64,000 nucleotides of DNA from Devosia sp. XK-2. GTDB lineage: Bacteria > Pseudomonadota > Alphaproteobacteria > Rhizobiales > Devosiaceae. This document shows, piece by piece, positions 62,346 to 64,000 of this stretch; within the stretch, counting starts at the first letter, position 1, and every line of letters starts with the position of its first letter. The notes beneath the pieces were generated by a model. That model ran no database searches and was not told where the DNA came from. It saw only the letters and a program-made list of their open reading frames with translations. The DNA is taken from the NCBI RefSeq assembly GCF_037113415.1, contig NZ_CP146608.1, positions 3,257,001-3,321,000 of the forward strand. The letters are read 5' to 3'. Position numbers and translations under genes: made by a program.

Positions 62346-64000
62346 CTAAAACTCGCTCCAATCGGTATCGACAGCCGCATTGCCCTTGGAGAGATAGGAC
62401 TTGGCAGCCGTGCTGAGCTTGGCCTGCAAGCCGCGCGCGCCCTGGCTGATCGCCTGAACCGGTCCCTTGGCGACGGGGGCCGGAACCTCCTTAGCCACCG
62501 CGGCCCGCTCTTCGAGCGCAAAGATGTCCACAATTCTGTCGAGCTGGCTGGCCTGCGCCTCGGTCTGCTCGATCGAGGCATTCATCTCCTCGACCAGCGC
62601 TGCATTGTGCTGGGTCATCTCGTCCATGGTGCGCACCGCGGTATTGACCTCGTCGATGGACGAAGCCTGTTCGCGGCTCTCCCGGGCAATGCCATTCATC
62701 AATTCGCTCGAGGAGCGCGCCGAGGCCAGGATTTCCTCGAGCCGGCTGGCCGCATCGGCCACCAGCTTGGAGCCGCCCTTGACCTCTTCGGCGCTCTGCT
62801 CGATCAGCGCCTTGACGTCGCTCGACGCCTGCGCCGCCGACTGGGCCAGGCGCCGCACTTCCACGGCCACCACGGCAAAGCCTTTGCCGGCCTCCCCGGC
62901 CCGCGCCGCTTCCACTGAGGCGTTGAGCGCCAGGAGATTGGTCTGGAAGGCGATGTCGTCGATCAGCCCGATAATATTGGAAATCTTGGCCGAAGACTGG
63001 GTGATGCGCTCCATCGCCTCGGTGGCTTCGCCCATGACCTGCCCGCCCTGCTCGGCCGTATGGGTCACGCTGGTTGCCACCGTGGACGCCTCTTTGGCGC
63101 GGTCGGCATTGGCCAGCACTGTGGATGCCAATTGCTCCATGGCCGCCGAGGTCTCTTCGATGGTCGCCGCCTGCTTGGTGGTGCGTTCGGAGAGGTCATT
63201 GGCGCCGGACAGAATTTCGCCGGTGGCCGTCTTGAGCGTGCGCGAGGTGTCGCGCAGCTGGCCCACAATATCGGCCAGTTTGTCAGCCACCGCATTGGTA
63301 TCGACCTTGAGCCGGGCAAAGGCGCCCTGATAATCGCCCTGCATGCGCTGGGTCAGATCGGTATTGGCCAGCGAGGCCAGGACCGAGCCGGTTTCGCTGA
63401 CACCGCGATCCACGGTCTCGACCAGCTCATTGACCGAACGGGCCAGGGTATTGAGCTCGTCATCGGGGAATTCGGCGGTAACGCGGCGGGAGAAGTCCCC
63501 GGCAATGGCCGCATCGACCACCTGCCCGAAGGCCCGCTGCAATTCCTGCATCATGGCAGCGCGTTCGGCCTGGTTGGCAACGATGCGTGCCGCCTCGGCC
63601 TCGGTCATTTCATGGACCTTGAGCGCGTTCTCACGGAATATCTCGACCGCCCGCGCCATGGCCCCGATCTCGTCGGCGCGGCGCTCGCCCTGAACCTCGA
63701 CATCAAGCTCGCCGCTGGCCAGCGTCTCCATCGTATCGGTCAGGCGGGAAATGGGCCTGCTGATCGAACGGGCAAAGAAAAATCCGACCACCGCGGCAAT
63801 GGCCAGCAGGATGCCGCCCACCATAATCGTCATATTGCGCATCTGGACGACCGCCGCATAGGCCTCGTCTTCCGGCTGCACGGCCGCCACGGCCCAGGTG
63901 ACATCGCCCACGCTCACCGCCTGGGCCCGCACCACCATGGGGGCGCCGCGATAATCGGTGCTGATGCCTTCCCCCGTCTCGCCGGCAAAGGCGCCGGCAA
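62346..64000 (-). CDS. Transmembrane chemoreceptor, N-terminus beyond window
   Basis: The last 551 or so residues of a chemoreceptor, open to the window edge. What is visible starts in the periplasmic Cache domain ([20 protein letters not shown] then [16 protein letters not shown]), a segment resembling dCache-type receptors. One helix (about [22 protein letters not shown]), two HAMP units and the MCP hairpin with RAGEAGKGF and [13 protein letters not shown] follow. It ends DTDWSEF. The ATG at 63938 is internal; the true start is upstream of 64000. Confidence 0.9.
   Translation of the reverse strand, partial: AGAFAGETGEGISTDYRGAPMVVRAQAVSVGDVTWAVAAVQPEDEAYAAVVQMRNMTIMVGGILLAIAAVVGFFFARSISRPISRLTDTMETLASGELDVEVQGERRADEIGAMARAVEIFRENALKVHEMTEAEAARIVANQAERAAMMQELQRAFGQVVDAAIAGDFSRRVTAEFPDDELNTLARSVNELVETVDRGVSETGSVLASLANTDLTQRMQGDYQGAFARLKVDTNAVADKLADIVGQLRDTSRTLKTATGEILSGANDLSERTTKQAATIEETSAAMEQLASTVLANADRAKEASTVATSVTHTAEQGGQVMGEATEAMERITQSSAKISNIIGLIDDIAFQTNLLALNASVEAARAGEAGKGFAVVAVEVRRLAQSAAQASSDVKALIEQSAEEVKGGSKLVADAASRLEEILASARSSSELMNGIARESREQASSIDEVNTAVRTMDEMTQHNAALVEEMNASIEQTEAQASQLDRIVDIFALEERAAVAKEVPAPVAKGPVQAISQGARGLQAKLSTAAKSYLSKGNAAVDTDWSEF

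Overview
The window looks like ordinary chromosome from a GC-rich alphaproteobacterium of the Hyphomicrobiales, most like Devosia or a close relative. This rests on a CpdR-type receiver, a GTTC-N7-GTTC (alphaproteobacterial) LexA box, the DUF3426/ftsEX neighbourhood, PduO-type cobalamin adenosyltransferase, DUF2125 and many short convergent gene pairs. The genus is an inference. There are no rRNA or tRNA genes, insertion sequences, phage genes or CRISPR arrays.

Layout. 0-16 kb: housekeeping. An HNH nuclease (cut by the left edge), alkA-esterase, gluQRS, an epimerase/DUF4260 pair divergent from a LysR regulator, a cobalamin adenosyltransferase, a rhomboid that seems to start at CTG, two small proteins (one like YjfB), tlpA/argH with overlapping divergent start codons, a ChaC gene, lysA, cpdR, a zinc-ribbon DUF3426 protein, ftsEX and an acyltransferase. 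15.7-16.2 kb: a 113-residue unknown under a promoter whose -10 lies inside a perfect SOS box. 16-37 kb: a second ChaC gene, DUF2125, tyrC-hisC, gloB, fumC and a phosphotransferase, rpmF, mtgA, ispA-MOSC, YbaK, a lysine-methyltransferase-like enzyme, a PACE pump, ispG, pyruvate carboxylase and a GGDEF-EAL protein. 37-48 kb: two uptake systems. One is a betaine/choline-type proXWV with a second ProX-like binding protein upstream; the other is a branched-chain amino-acid transporter with livK convergent to livGFHM. mgsA follows.

48.7-64 kb is the most distinctive part: a tandem, same-strand array of seven sensory genes. Five are membrane chemoreceptors (one cut by the right edge), one is a soluble protoglobin chemoreceptor, and one is a protoglobin protein that has lost the CheA/CheW-binding tip. 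All six true receptors end in a W-x-x-F tail like the CheR/CheB tether. The intact globin receptor has an FNR/FixK-like box centred about 42 bp upstream of a predicted transcription start, so an oxygen-type sensor may itself be under oxygen control.

Most convergent gene pairs meet at a palindrome. Two families of long inverted repeats each occur twice, always in convergent gaps, which suggests a role as two-way terminators. Many starts are non-ATG (TTG, GTG, one CTG); they were chosen by Shine-Dalgarno spacing and by fit to family N-termini.
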